This document shows, piece after piece, positions 37,730 through 50,019 of a stretch of 64,000 nt of DNA. The DNA is from Camellia lanceoleosa (lineage: Eukaryota; Streptophyta; Magnoliopsida; Ericales; Theaceae), in NCBI GenBank assembly GCA_025200525.1, contig CM045758.1:193724463-193788462 (forward strand), given 5' to 3'. The notes under the pieces were generated by a model. It made no database searches. It was not told the DNA's origin and saw nothing but the letters and a program-made list of their open reading frames with translations. Numbering within the stretch: the stretch's first letter is position 1; each line of letters begins with the position of its first letter. The translations under genes were made by a program, and so were the position numbers.

Positions 37730-38479
37730 ATATTATGTAAGAATATTTGATACAAAATTTATTTTTCTCAAACATTTTTGGTGAAAGTTTTGTGATTACA
37801 TGGTGCACTTATATTAAATTTTTGGAGAAATTGTACCCAAAAAAAATTAATGATTGAACCTTATAACAAAATAAATTTTTTATTTTGTCAATTTAAACTA
37901 CAAGTTTTTATTTGTTTTCAATTTAGATCATTCACATATTTTTGTTAGGTAAAAACTTACAGAAAATAGTATTTTAGTGATTAAATCCAATATAAGTGTA
38001 CATAAATGTATCAATTGCTCTTTTTGGTTAGATTTAATAATTAAAATATTAATTTTTCTTCTATTTTACTTAACAAAAATAAACGGATAATTTATATAAA
38101 AAACAAATTAAAAGATTAAATTTTAAATTAACAAAATTAAAGGCTCATGATTGATTTTATTTATTTTGTATTACCCGAAATTGTTTCTCTACATTGTCTA
38201 CACAGCAACAAATTAGTCAACTTTCACACTCTTTAAAATATTATATTACAACCATGGACTCGTGGTCGTGGAGGAGTTGTTAAAATAAATAAATAAAACA
38301 TGGACTTGGGGATGTTGACACTATACCTATACAATAAGAATTAAATGGTACATGTTTAATAGAATAAAAAAATGCCTCCAGCCTCGCCCTCTGTTTTCTC
38401 AATCAAATACAAAATGGTTCTCATTCCGAAACAGATCCATGTGGTTCCAAAAACAACATAACAAATGATTTTGAACAAA
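37730..38479. other. Intergenic stretch downstream of the PLC-like gene
   Basis: AT-rich sequence that should include the PLC-like 3' UTR at its right end. I see no other gene. Confidence 0.5.
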
Positions 38480-41400
38480 TTACAAACATAGTAAGACAAG
38501 CATGGTAAAAATTGTTCCGATCAGCCAACGCCTCACAGAACCACTGCTTGGTGCTGCTTGAGATGCTCCTCCTCCTCCTCCTCCAGCTGTGGTCGATGAT
38601 GCAGCAGGCGGTGGAGGTGAGATCGTAGGACATCACATGTGCCAAATGTAGCATTTACCTGTCCATGTGTGGAAAAAATTATTAGTCAGCTATTGGATTA
38701 GGTTGAAGCATAGTATCAAATAGTCTTATCATATTAGACATGCACAAAGACAATGCCCAAATGGTTTAGGTATGAATTAGGTAGAGTTTTCAAATATTGT
38801 ATTGAGATTATTGCAATGGTGGTGATATGATCATTAACGAAATGCTAGTCACACAAAATTTTCAAAGAAAGCTACACATGCAATATTGTGAGCATCCGTG
38901 TTATTTTTTGTGAAATTTTACAACTACTTGATCAGTAATTAGTTGTACTACACTTTTTCTTTTATTTGCATAAAAAATATTGTACAAACAAATCTCCTAA
39001 TCAATTCTTAGACGTCTCTGAAGGCTAAAAAGGACTCATTTTAAAAGATAATAATAATAATTGATTCCAAATTAAAAAATCAATAGGTTGAAATTAATTG
39101 ACAAGGATTCATTAGTGTAAACAAAATTGTATTTATTTATTTATTTTTAAATAACAGAAGAAAAATATGTTATCACATTAAATATTTAAGCTGACTTATT
39201 ATTTATCAGATAGAATTAGTAGCAAACCTTGCAATAAGCAATATTATCACATCCACAAGTCAGATGACCATTCGCTTCATCCACGGCTTCTGGGGCTCCC
39301 CCACCATCACTCAACTAAAACAAGTCAATAATAAATCCATCAACCAACCGAATATCATAATTTTGTTTTCTTTCTTTTTTTTTTTTCAGCTACAAACAAA
39401 ACATATCTCTATTGAAAGGGTCTATGAAGTGCAGGTCAATCATCCCCTACCTGGTAAAAATCAACAGCAATGAAGTTTGGCCACCGTTTGCCAGATGCTT
39501 GATAACAAGTATTTGTCATACTGATCAACGAAGCAGAATTATCAACGCAAGCGCCTGTTAAATTGGGATTAGTAGGAAAGTAGTTCTCAAGAACCAATGA
39601 TATTGTTGACGTGTTCATAGGAGGTGATTCTGCACGGTTTGGACAGGCACCAGCTACCATTCCCTCATTGCCATCTGCATTTTTAGACACACACCATAAG
39701 AAATGTAAACCAAAAAAATGGGAAACAAAAACAAGCCATTTTTCACCAATTTCAAAAACACTTTCCACACCAATGATCTCCTAATTTGTTTTTTTTCACT
39801 TTTTTTTTTTTAAACATTGCATATTTTCAGTAAGACTCACATTGATTTTCTACCACATATCTCCACTCATAGGCAATCCCCTCGGAAGCCTCCTTGGATT
39901 GTATTGAAGTGAAGACGAGCAAGCGCTGATTCTGCTGAACCATAACATCCACAGTAGGCCAATCGCTGCCATTTTTGGGCATCCGAGACACTGGAAACCA
40001 GTAATTACTGAGGCCGGAGGCATTGAAGACCTTTGTCAAGCCCTGCGGAGCTTTCACATAATCTTCAATGAAGATGGTGACTATTTCTGTCGGATTTGCT
40101 TCCATAAACACCTGAATCTCTTTCAGCACGTTGATGGCGGGTTGCTAGGAGAGACAATTTGCACAAAATCAACCACGAGAGAAATGACAATTCAAAGTTT
40201 ATCAACACACTTGCAGTTTGGGAAACAAACTTACAAATGCTGTATAGTTGTAACACTGTCCACCAAAAGAATGACATAACCAGACGTCATTGTTGAAGTC
40301 ATACATATCAAGCATGAGCCCTCGAACGCCATTCTATAAAAGAAACAAACACATTCCTTAGCAAACCATTTTTTGATTCGAATGAGTTGCACATAACCTT
40401 CATCGAAAGAAGCGAAAGTTTGCTCAAAGAGGGTATTGATCAGTTTTTAACAATTTCTCACGCAAATCAAGAACGAAATTACTTAGCAAATCGCATCTGA
40501 AATCCAAGATTGGCAAAATTCATCTTTTAAATTCATCGTCTGCCTATACGCATTAGCATGTGATCGAAATACCATTTTTCTCCCAACCCAGGTAGATGCA
40601 AGGATTAGTTGTAATAAATTATATTAAAATTTAATGAAATAATTTTTAAAGTCAAACTTGACCATTTATAGGTTCAAACGACATGTCATAACACATTTCC
40701 AAAATGAACAATGTGGAATGATGCAGGTAGGTGAGACTTGTAGAATGCTTATCTTATAATCTAAGCAAACATTTCCCAACAATCATTTCACACACAACCG
40801 CCCTTCGTTTTCCTTCAAATTGAAAAAATTTTGGTAAGCCAACGTTTGGTGCTTTCAATATCATCATAATGGAAAAAAGGCAAAAAATCGATTTTTTTAT
40901 TTTAAAAACTTCATCTTAAATAACATGATAGAGACATTTTCGATATAACAAGTGACTAATAATATTTTGCCTTGTAAAAAGAGATAACCATAAATTACCT
41001 ACCATAATAACCACAAAAAATTATTGATTAAACAATAAATAGCTCTCGGTCATTTAACCAACTAGGCCAAACCTACTTCACCACCATAACTTCCTTTGGA
41101 CTTAGTCCCAAGGAATTCATGGGTACAATTTCCGTTGAATTAAATTAAGGAAATGCAAACACATAGGAGTTTTGCTAAGGGTGGGGAGTTAACAACTACC
41201 ATTTGCCAACCAAAATAAATAAATAAATAACTCTCTGCCATTTAATATAAAGATTAGTTATTCAACCAATTAACTAAAAAACAAAGGGGTAGAATGGTAA
41301 TCTTACTTTAAGCTGGTTGGTAACCGAATCGTCCTGGTTCGTCGGAGAAACAATAATCGATCCGGTGAGGGACTTGGCCCCGGACATAGCATACGAATTG

Positions 41401-41850
41401 TGGGTCGTTAGCCATGAGTACTTATTAAACGGTAGACCTTTCACCTGTCATCATCATCATCGTCATCAATTCACAAAACCCATCATACATATCCCAAATC
41501 AAAACAACAATCAAATATATGTATGCATGAACTTGTATATAATTTTTTTATATGTATATACCTTGGAAGTGGGACTCAAGGGTTGAATGCGGGTGCATCT
41601 GAGGCGGGTGTTACCATTTGCAGGGCATGTTTCGCATCGTAGTCCGGCGTCACACTGATTGTCGGAGGAGCAGGTTTCGCCGATCTGTTTATTTGTTGGT
41701 GAAATGAAAATAAAATTAGTATTTTTAGAAGATGTGTTGATTTATTTGGAGAAAGCATGAAGATGGGGATGTAAAAGAATGAACCTGGAGACTAGAACAA
41801 TAGCCGAATAATAGACCGACTGTAATCAAGACGGCAAAAAAATGAATTCT
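38480..41850 (-). CDS. PLC-like phosphodiesterase, GPI-anchored type
   Basis: PI-PLC X domain-like protein of the plant family that includes AT5G67130. Exons in gene order: 41850-41785, 41684-41562, 41444-41307, 40333-40235, 40144-39841, 39674-39451, 39314-39228, 38658-38480. The first mapped exon encodes [20 protein letters not shown], a signal-peptide core. Next is a Cys-rich segment ([20 protein letters not shown]), then [10 protein letters not shown] and [12 protein letters not shown], holding the two histidines expected at an X-domain site, and FIEDYV. The last exon in a +1-corrected frame runs through a Pro/Gly/Ser-rich stretch to [15 protein letters not shown], a GPI-signal-like tail; uncorrected it stops at 38533. 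The initiating ATG is not resolved: an intronic TCTCTCTCTCTAAATTGCAG acceptor precedes 41850, so a small upstream exon is expected. Substrate unknown; the PLC Y half is absent, as in the family. Confidence 0.88.
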
Positions 41851-41894
41851 CTGCAATTTAGAGAGAGAGACAGGGGGGTTAGTGTTTTACATTA

Positions 41895-41898
<4 letters not shown>

Positions 41899-41938
<40 letters not shown>
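41899..41938. repeat. (AG)n microsatellite upstream of the PLC-like gene
   Basis: About 20 AG units, equal to (CT)n on the gene strand. It lies between the signal-peptide exon and the likely missing first exon or leader. Confidence 0.9.
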
Positions 41939-41940
<2 letters not shown>

Positions 41941-42655
41941 GAAAGAACTGAAGATGCATTGTTAATGAAGATTTCATTGGAAATTTTTTTTTAAAAAATG
42001 AAGATTTCATTGCATGCCTGCATTTCCGGATTTCCGTCGATTTTTAGAGAGAGAGATAGAGGCCTCTGTTTCTCCTTCTCTGTATTCTTATGTGTGTGGG
42101 GGTTTTAAATTCAGGGTTGGAAATAAGAGGTTTTTTTTTTTTTTTTTTCTCTGATTTTGACTTTGTATTTTCTTTGGTTTTTTATTATAAAAAAATAATA
42201 GTCATAACAACAATTCTGAGTTGGTAAGTATAGGCGGGACTGGTTCAACCCAAACCAAATGAAAACAACAGAATATAAGAATTTAGTAAGATTTATACAA
42301 ATTTTTATCATCTATTCATATTCATCTTATGTTTGATTTTATGAACGGTTATTGTATTTTTAAACTTACTCACCTGTCATGGCATAAATTCACTATTTAG
42401 ATTTATCTTATTTAAACTTTATTTATATTATATAATCAACTATAAAAAATTATTAATCGTGTAATTCAAAAGTCACTTAACACGAGGAGAGAGGGATTCT
42501 CAAGAAAGAATCGAGACTCTAAGCATATCAACAAAGTTAGCGACTTAAAATTGTTCCGACTTCCATGTTTTATAGGTTATCTTAATGTTTGGTTACTTTT
42601 ATTGTAAAAACTTAAATTTTTAATTATTTTGTAAAATTTATATTAATTTTATTTA

Positions 42656-42795
42656 GGTCTCGTTTGGAGAGTGGCTATTTTAATCAAAAAGTCAAAAAGT
42701 TACTATAAATTATCACATCACCCTTTCTACTTTTCTGCACATCTTTTCATAAAAAGTCAAAAAGTTACTAAAATAGTCTGTTCCCAAACGAGGCT
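42656..42795. mobile_element. Short PIF/Harbinger-type MITE, TSD TTA
   Basis: The 140-bp element has ends GGTCTCGTTTGG and TTCCCAAACGAGGCT and is flanked by TTA at 42653-42655 and 42796-42798. It is the shortest copy of the GGCCTCGTTTGG family here. Confidence 0.78.
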
Positions 42796-42989
42796 TTAAT
42801 CTCAGTTCGGAAAATATATAATTTATTATATATTATTATGAGTAATTTTGTAAAATAATATAATTATTAAAAAGTTTAGGAGTCAAAATATAAATAATAA
42901 TAATAATGGGTGTGGTAATAAAATAAATAATTAATTTTCTGTTAGTATATGATAAAATGTAATTTAATTAAAAATTAATTAATTTATAT

Positions 42990-44410
42990 AATTATATTAA
43001 AATATTGGGTCAAATGATAATTATCTTAAATATCTATTAAGGATAAGAATAAATCTATATAATTATGAATTAAATCTTAACGAAAAGGATGTCTTGCCAC
43101 GTGTTGGCGAGAGAATGATTTCTCCTCCCTATTTAAGGAGAAGCGAGTTCACCTGGGCGAGAAGAAAAAGAAAAGAAAAAAAAGAAAGAAGAAAAGAAAG
43201 GAAAGGAGAAGGAAGAAAGGAAAGAAAGAAAATAGAGGAAGAAGGAAAAAATAGTAGAAGTTAAAAGGGTCTTTAATAGTGGAAAGAAAGAGTAAGATAT
43301 TAATATTAAGGTGGGTTATATTATACCTTGAGTTACCAAAATGTATTTTACGTATATTTTGAGTTACCAAAATCTGTTTATATAAGTTATGTTTTATTAG
43401 TATATTTATAAAAGTTATGTTTTATAAGATTTCAGTTACGTGATTTTATTTACGACCTTATTTGCTTAAAAGGAAACCCATAGATATGTTTGTTTATATT
43501 TTAAAAATATTTGGCTATGACCTTATAAACAATTATGTTTTGTAAGTACCACCACGAGTCCCACGCCGGTGACTTAAATAACCATTGATCTCTGTTTGAC
43601 CACTTTGTGGGCCTCTGCTTGTCATGGATCCATTAATTTACATTACATGCGGAGCAAGTACTATCTTGAATAAGTCTACACTATTGTGGGAGCCACTCTA
43701 TAATCCGTCTGCCACCTCTTGAATCCGTCTCTACGTTACATGCGGACCAAAGTCTTTGTCTTGGCTAAGTCTTCACTATTGTGAGAGCACATCTAGAATC
43801 CGTCTGAGCCACCTCTTGAATCCGTACCTCTGTTACGTAGTCATACCGACCTCTCTGTTCTCACATTAACGATCACAGTGGTTATAGCTATGTATTTACA
43901 TAATTTCTGTATTACAGTTTCTGCCACTTAAATGATCTGTTTACCAAATTACCGTGGTTATGATTATTTATTTATATAATCTCAATTTTGCTACTTAAAG
44001 AATTATTTGTTCTGACTAAGTTAGCCTAAATGTTTTGGCCTAACTAACTATCCATGGTTATTTCTGTCCTTTATACTCTTGGTATAATATTTGTTACTCG
44101 CCATGTGCTTATAACTATTTACCAATTTTCAAGAAACAATGCAATTGAAATAATTTTTGGAAAGTGTTAGGACGGGCTCTGAGAATAGACACACACACAG
44201 ATATTTTTGTGATATTTTTCTATGTACATATCGGCTTTTTTGGTTGGTAAATTTTGTAATAAAAATAAAGCTCCAATGATTATTTTGGTACCCTCATTTA
44301 AATATTACTTCGCTCGCGTTTATTGATTTGTTTAAGAATTAGCCGTAGGTAACTTTAATTCTTGACCATCACGATACTTAACCCCTTGAATACGGGAGTG
44401 ACTCGTGACA
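42990..44410 (+). mobile_element. Possible solo or degraded LTR
   Basis: A CCACGTG word, a TATTTAAG box near 43130 followed by a purine-rich leader, GC-richer unique sequence, and an end reading TTGAATACGGGAGTGACTCGTGACA resemble a plant LTR (promoter then CA end). No matching TG start, flanking duplication or partner LTR was found, so this is tentative. Confidence 0.35.
43643..43833. repeat. Tandem duplication, about 95-bp period
   Basis: Two diverged units begin TTACATGCGGA at 43643 and 43736. Each contains a CACTATTGTG word and CCACCTCTTGAATCCGT. They lie within the LTR-like stretch. Confidence 0.75.
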
Positions 44411-44419
44411 TTTATTTTA

Positions 44420-46005
44420 AGAAATTGTTCTTTTGTAAGTATTATTGTATTCATTTCTTTTAAAAGGCTATTCACATTATACAGATTCTTTAATAGGAAA
44501 GTATTCTATTGTGTAATAAAATAAAAATAATCAACACATTTGATGTAATCTCTTTGCATATGTATGAATTGGCTTTGTAGCATGAAAATACTCAATCAAA
44601 TCAAAATAATATAAAAGTCACACTTTTTAATATATATTTATTCATTTATTTATTTTATTGTAAACTGTTAGCAATAAATTAGATTAATACAATTGGATAT
44701 TTGATTTTTTTTATAATCTCAAACTCAAATCTCTTGAAAAACTTAAAGGAACTATCACTTGAGTTATGCTCAAATTCAAATAATATTTTGATAGGTTTTA
44801 ATTTCAAAAGATAAGATTTAAATGTCTCATTTATATATGTATTTTTGTTCTTAAATCAATATTCAAATAAGAAATGTGTAGGCACATGCATCAGCATCAG
44901 TACATATGTAAATGTGTTCTCATATATGAATTGAATTTTGTGTGGAAAATTGAACCGGTCTGTCATGGTGCTTCTAGATAGGTATACCTAGTCCGAGTCC
45001 AGGGTCCGCAGACAATACATTAATAATATAATATTCTCTTTGATTTAGTTTAAAATTAAAGAAGAATCGAACCTTGTCCTTTTATTATCCACATGGCAGA
45101 AGTTTAGACAATCCAATGAAATAGAGATACGTAAGTTAATTCGGAATTTCAGTTATCAAAAATTTATTCGAAGGAGATAATTTATATATATAGATAATAT
45201 AATATATTTTTAAAATATCTAATAATTTGTTATATGAGATATCTAATAATTTGTTATATGAGATTCTAGGAAATGTAAAGTTTAGATGACTTTTTTATGA
45301 TGAAGATATTTAAAGGTGTAACCGTGGAAAATCGCACAGTTCACCTTAGCTGGATACCTTGTCAATTTGGTGATGAGGATATTTAAATATCTAATTTTGT
45401 AGGATAGGATTAGGGTTTTGAATTTGGTATGTGTTTTGATAAAAATTCAAAAGACTAAATCAAATTTGGTCCAACTTGGATAAAGATACCAAATAATTCG
45501 AGTAATTCGAAATCCAAATTATACATATATAAATATATAAAAATATTAACTATATATATAAATTATTAGTCATTATATAATACTAAGTAATTTAGATCAT
45601 TAAATCATACTGAATATATTTTACATACATAAGTATCACAAAATATTGTCTTACTTATTTTTACTCATAAATTGTAAAAACTATCACCATAGTAGCATCT
45701 CTCTTATATTATATAAATATTTGTTTTAATATTATTAATGATTATGTTTAAAAAAAAAATGTAAATAAAGTATAATTTTAAAAAATTAATAATTTAGCTG
45801 GAAAAAAAAAAACTGAAATTCATGTATAATTTGGCCATTTTAGGTTAAATTTGGTTCGGGTTTGGGCAAATAATCTCATGTTACAATTCAAGCTTGTGCG
45901 GGCTTAAACAAGTTTCAGCACAACTTTGGTTGGGTTTGAACAACTTCCTAATCCGCGCTGAACCCGTTGAGTTGCACCCTTAGATGTGACATTTAGAATT
46001 AAATT
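44420..46005. other. AT-rich intergenic stretch
   Basis: No supported gene. A possible old repeat runs from about 45313 (AAAGGTGTAACC) to 45985 (GTTGCACCCTTA), whose ends are weakly inverted; I could not confirm a target duplication. Confidence 0.4.
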
Positions 46006-46008
46006 TTA

Positions 46009-46446
46009 GGGATTTTTACAGACCAGTCCTATTTTTAAGGGTTATTACCCAACAGGTTCTTAATGAAAACTCTTTTACCTATAGGTCCTGAACATTTTTG
46101 TTTATTCCATTTTTGCCCTCATGTTTTATATCCAAATCTGTGAGATAAAAGATGAAAAGTGAAAAAAAAGAAAAAAAAAAAGAAAGAGAAGCTCTCTCTC
46201 TCTCTCTATACATTCTTCCATCAACGACTATCACTATCTCTACCGTTGCCAACCACCGCCGCCTCTACTATCGTCATTGCCGGCGACCTCAACCGACATC
46301 TTCTTCCACTTTTACCATTGCCTTCACCTCCACCAATATCTTCGCCTCCACCGCCACCGACGTTTTTGCCTCCACATCCACCGTCATTGCTGACCACAGC
46401 CGCTTCCACCTCTAGGTATAGGATCTAGGCTCTTTGCCACCGGATC

Positions 46447-46494
<48 letters not shown>

Positions 46495-47151
46495 GTGTAT
46501 ATTGGAGAAAGATCTCCAGTGATTAATCTGTTTAAACCAGTGATAAATTTGTTTAAACTAATGATAAATTAGCAACAAATTTGTTTAAATCAATGATAAG
46601 TTTGTTTTTGTGAATTTATCACTGTTGAAACCAGTAATAAGTTTGTTTTTGTAAATTTATCACTGTTTAAACCAATGATAAGTTTGTTTTTGTGAATTTA
46701 TCATTAAAATTTTTAAGTTACAATGTTGAGGTAAAAGTAGAAAACACTGTTTGAACTAGTGATAAATTTATCACTGTTGAATTTTTTGTGAATTAGTAAG
46801 TGAGTGTGTATGTATATGAGTATGAAATTTATTACTGATAAGATTTTATCAGTGATAAATTTATCACTGCTAAATTATTGTGAATTAGTAAATGTGTGGA
46901 TGTGATTTTGTGAATTAGTGAGTGAATATGTATGTATGTGAGTATGAGAGAACAAAAGAAACAATATATAAGAAACAAAAGGGAGACAACATAAAGGGGA
47001 GAGTTCGTGAGCAGTTTCTTTGTTTCATGCATATGGTGTGATATTGAAGGGTAAAATTGGAAATGGAAATAAGACAGGACTTGGCCGGTATTAATTTACT
47101 TCTATGGGACCGGTTGGTAAGTTCCCTTAAATTTTGAGGAGTCAGAACCCC
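46009..47151. mobile_element. Candidate non-autonomous MULE with diverged TIRs
   Basis: The first about 125 bases align with the complement of the last about 125: a TAAGGG-TTACC-AAC(A/C)GGT block, then (A/C)AAGTCCTG or TAGGTCCTGAAC, then TTATTCCATTTTTGCCCT against TTTCCAATTTTACCCTT. The interior has a CT-rich stretch and tandem GTGATAAATTTGTTTAAAC repeats. No target duplication was seen. The short ORFs at 46152-46428 come from CT and CCACC composition. Confidence 0.55.
46510..46880. repeat. Tandem repeats of a 50-60-bp unit
   Basis: Units built on GATAAGTTTGTTTTTGTGAA, TTTATCACTG and AAACCAGTGATAAA recur with variation about five to six times. Confidence 0.75.
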
Positions 47152-47598
47152 ATAAGTCATTTTAGGTGGTATTACATACTGTGACAATTAAACTTTGTTG
47201 CGAAAATTTGAATTCATACTTCAAACATTAGGTAATGCTATGGCACCCTTATGCAAGTTATGATATTTGTGAGTTTGATTATCACAAATATCACAACTCA
47301 ATCTTGTGGAGTTATAACTAAATATCACATAAAATATAACAAAAGAGATCTTGCATCGTAACCAAAATAACGACATAATCAACATCATAAAATCATAACA
47401 AATATCAAAATAGATTATAACCAAAGATTATAAAAATCGTAACCAAGGTACATTCATAAGCAAATGTTCTACCAAACTAAATAAAAAATAAGCTACATCC
47501 CTCACGCTCATGTCATAGAGAGATACATTGCAACCTATTTCCATGTAAGACATTAATTCATTGTACTCTCTTTGGTATCCTTTTAATGGGGTCATTAA

Positions 47599-48186
47599 GG
47601 GATCTTTTGTTAACGTTTTTTATTTCTTATTTTTTGTTTTTATTTTCATTTTTTAATTGAAAATAAAAATTTGTTGGGTATTTTATTTTCGTTTTCAAAA
47701 AAATAAAATTGATTTCAAGATTTTCAAAAAAATTTAGAACACAAAAAGTTATTTTCACTTGTTTTTAAAGTAAGTTTTCACTTTCTCTTCTCACTTATCA
47801 CCACCACCGGCCATCGATCACCACCACCTGTCGCTACCGGTGGGTTGTGAGCTTCGACCAACCTCCAGCAACTCCAATGGGTGGGCGGTTACCATTGTGA
47901 TCTTAGTCCATGTTTTGGCGTCCTTCCGGCCATCTGATGTCATCCGACGACATCTAACCACTAACACCTTTTGCTACCCCATCACTACTGGTCTATCTAC
48001 CCTCTATCTCTGACCATCAAAATTTAACAACTCATCAAATATATTTTTTTATTGTTTTTTTATTTTATTTTAAAAATACTTTTGTACATAAAACAAGTTA
48101 TACATTTTTGTCTTTTACAAAAATAAATAAAAATCTGTTTCTTATTTTATGTAAATTAAAAATTAAAAACATTAACAAACGAGGCC
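47599..48186. mobile_element. Harbinger-like MITE, 588 bp, TSD TAA
   Basis: The left end reads GGGATCTTTTGTTAACGTTTTT and the right end, complemented, GGCCTCGTTTGTTAATGTTTTT, flanked by TAA at 47596-47598 and 48187-48189. The interior holds CACCACCGGCC-type sequence and no intact gene. Confidence 0.75.
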
Positions 48187-48189
48187 TAA

Positions 48190-49351
48190 TATATTTTACT
48201 TGATCAATGTCAACATCTAATTACTTGAAAACTAAAATTAATTCATTGTTGCCCACTAATCTTTAGTCATATGGATCCCATCTAAAAAAAATCTTTAGTC
48301 ATATGGATAGTAGGCATTGAAATAACATGGGAGAGAGCCGAGACAACAAGCCCCATAAGCCCAATAACAACGAACTGGACTTCTATCCAACTAGATAAAA
48401 ACCCGATCCAAAAGACATAACATGCGCCTAAATTTGTGACGTAACACGATAACGCAATTCAAACAGTGACTTGTTTGAAAAGATAGTTAAAAGTTACCTA
48501 CTTGAAATTTTTTATGATTTGTTTTAAAAAAAATGTAAAAATTGTAAGAGATAATGTTATCCAAAATAAGTTAACAGTTGGAAAATGGTTTTTAATTATA
48601 TTTTCAAAATACCCTTATATACGAAGTTAGTAGGTTAAGATTGATCATTTTCTGATACGAACACATATATGACACGACTTGATAACACAAATATTAAACA
48701 AGACAAATTATTATTAAATTTGTATAACATGAAATTGATACGAATAACTCATATAATAAAGAATTGGTTAAATATTTAATATTATTTATACTAAAGAGTC
48801 TCATAACATTTTTCAATCTCTTACGTAATTACAATTAATTTATTAAAAAATATGTAAAATAATATTTTACTTTAATATAGGTTTTGTTTTTACTTTTAAT
48901 TGAATTTAATGTATTTTTCTGTTTATTATTTGAGTTAATCTAGTAAAAAATATAATAATGAAATATAATTTTTATAAATTAAGAAAATAAAATTAAGTTG
49001 AAATCAAATAAGTTTATAAATATTTTCATTTAATAGAAATTAATTTTATTAAATTTAACTTGTGGAGAAAGTTTCAAATTTTTCATACATTTAATATTTT
49101 TTAGTTAGTAATGAATTTTTTTGACATAACAGGATATGAATCCAACATTTATTGAAAATGACATGACATAATAATAAGAAATAATAAATAAATTACGTTA
49201 ATATTAAAATAATTTTAGCACAAATCCAAAATAATATGATACGATACCAGTACGAACACCATGCCCAGCCCTGTTTTTCTCCGCGCCAGTACTTTATTAT
49301 TTTACTTCGAATGAATTCTCATATGCGCACTGCCATAGTGTTAATAACGCA
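48190..49351. other. AT-rich intergenic stretch
   Basis: No supported gene or bounded element. It contains ACACGACTTGATAAC-like and GATACGATACCAGTACG words at either end that may mark another old repeat. Confidence 0.4.
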
Positions 49352-50019
49352 AAAAAGAGTGGAAAAATTGGTCTAAGGTTTCTATCCAACTTTTAGTATG
49401 AAGAGAGATTCACAATAATATTTTTTAGTGTCTAAGGTCCCTGAATGTTAGTTTAGTTGATAAAATACCTATTTTACTCTTTTGTATATTATAAGTGGTT
49501 TTCAATTTTGGAATCTGAAGATTACGTTACTATTTTTGTGAAAGATTACTTTGGGATGAACTTGGCAATCGATGGAGATTTCGATGATGCAGATTTCATG
49601 TAGAAGTTGAAGTCGTGTTGAAACTCGAATTTCCAGTAGAGTTGAATCAGGTAAGTTTAATAATCAGTTTAAGTTTTTTATTTTTCATTTGATTTGTGTA
49701 TATGGACTCCGATTTCAAATAAGTTTTTGTAGTTTATTTTGAATTAGATTTTTATTTTCAGTTTTGATCAATGTGATAGAAAAGCCAGCTTAGTGAATTA
49801 TTTTTTGATTTTTGAAGTTGATTTTTTATTCTTTGTTATTGACAATGGAGTTGATTTTTCATTCTGTGTTACATGTTTATCAATGATAAGTTTTGTTCTT
49901 CGTGTTTGGAGACCCTCTGTTTTTCTTCAACATCTTAAGTTTTGTGCTCTGTTTTTTCATTGATTACGCACTTTTCATTTTTCTACACTTTGCTTTGTAT
50001 TCGGAGAAAATTATCTGTT

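Noticed and set aside
45313..45985. hAT element bounded by AAAGGTGTAAC and GTTGCACCCTT
   Set aside because: The ends are only weakly inverted and no 8-bp duplication was found.
46152..46428. Ser/Thr/Pro-rich ORFs of 87-89 codons
   Set aside because: They derive from a CT run and CCACC-type low complexity inside a TIR element, with no conserved motif.
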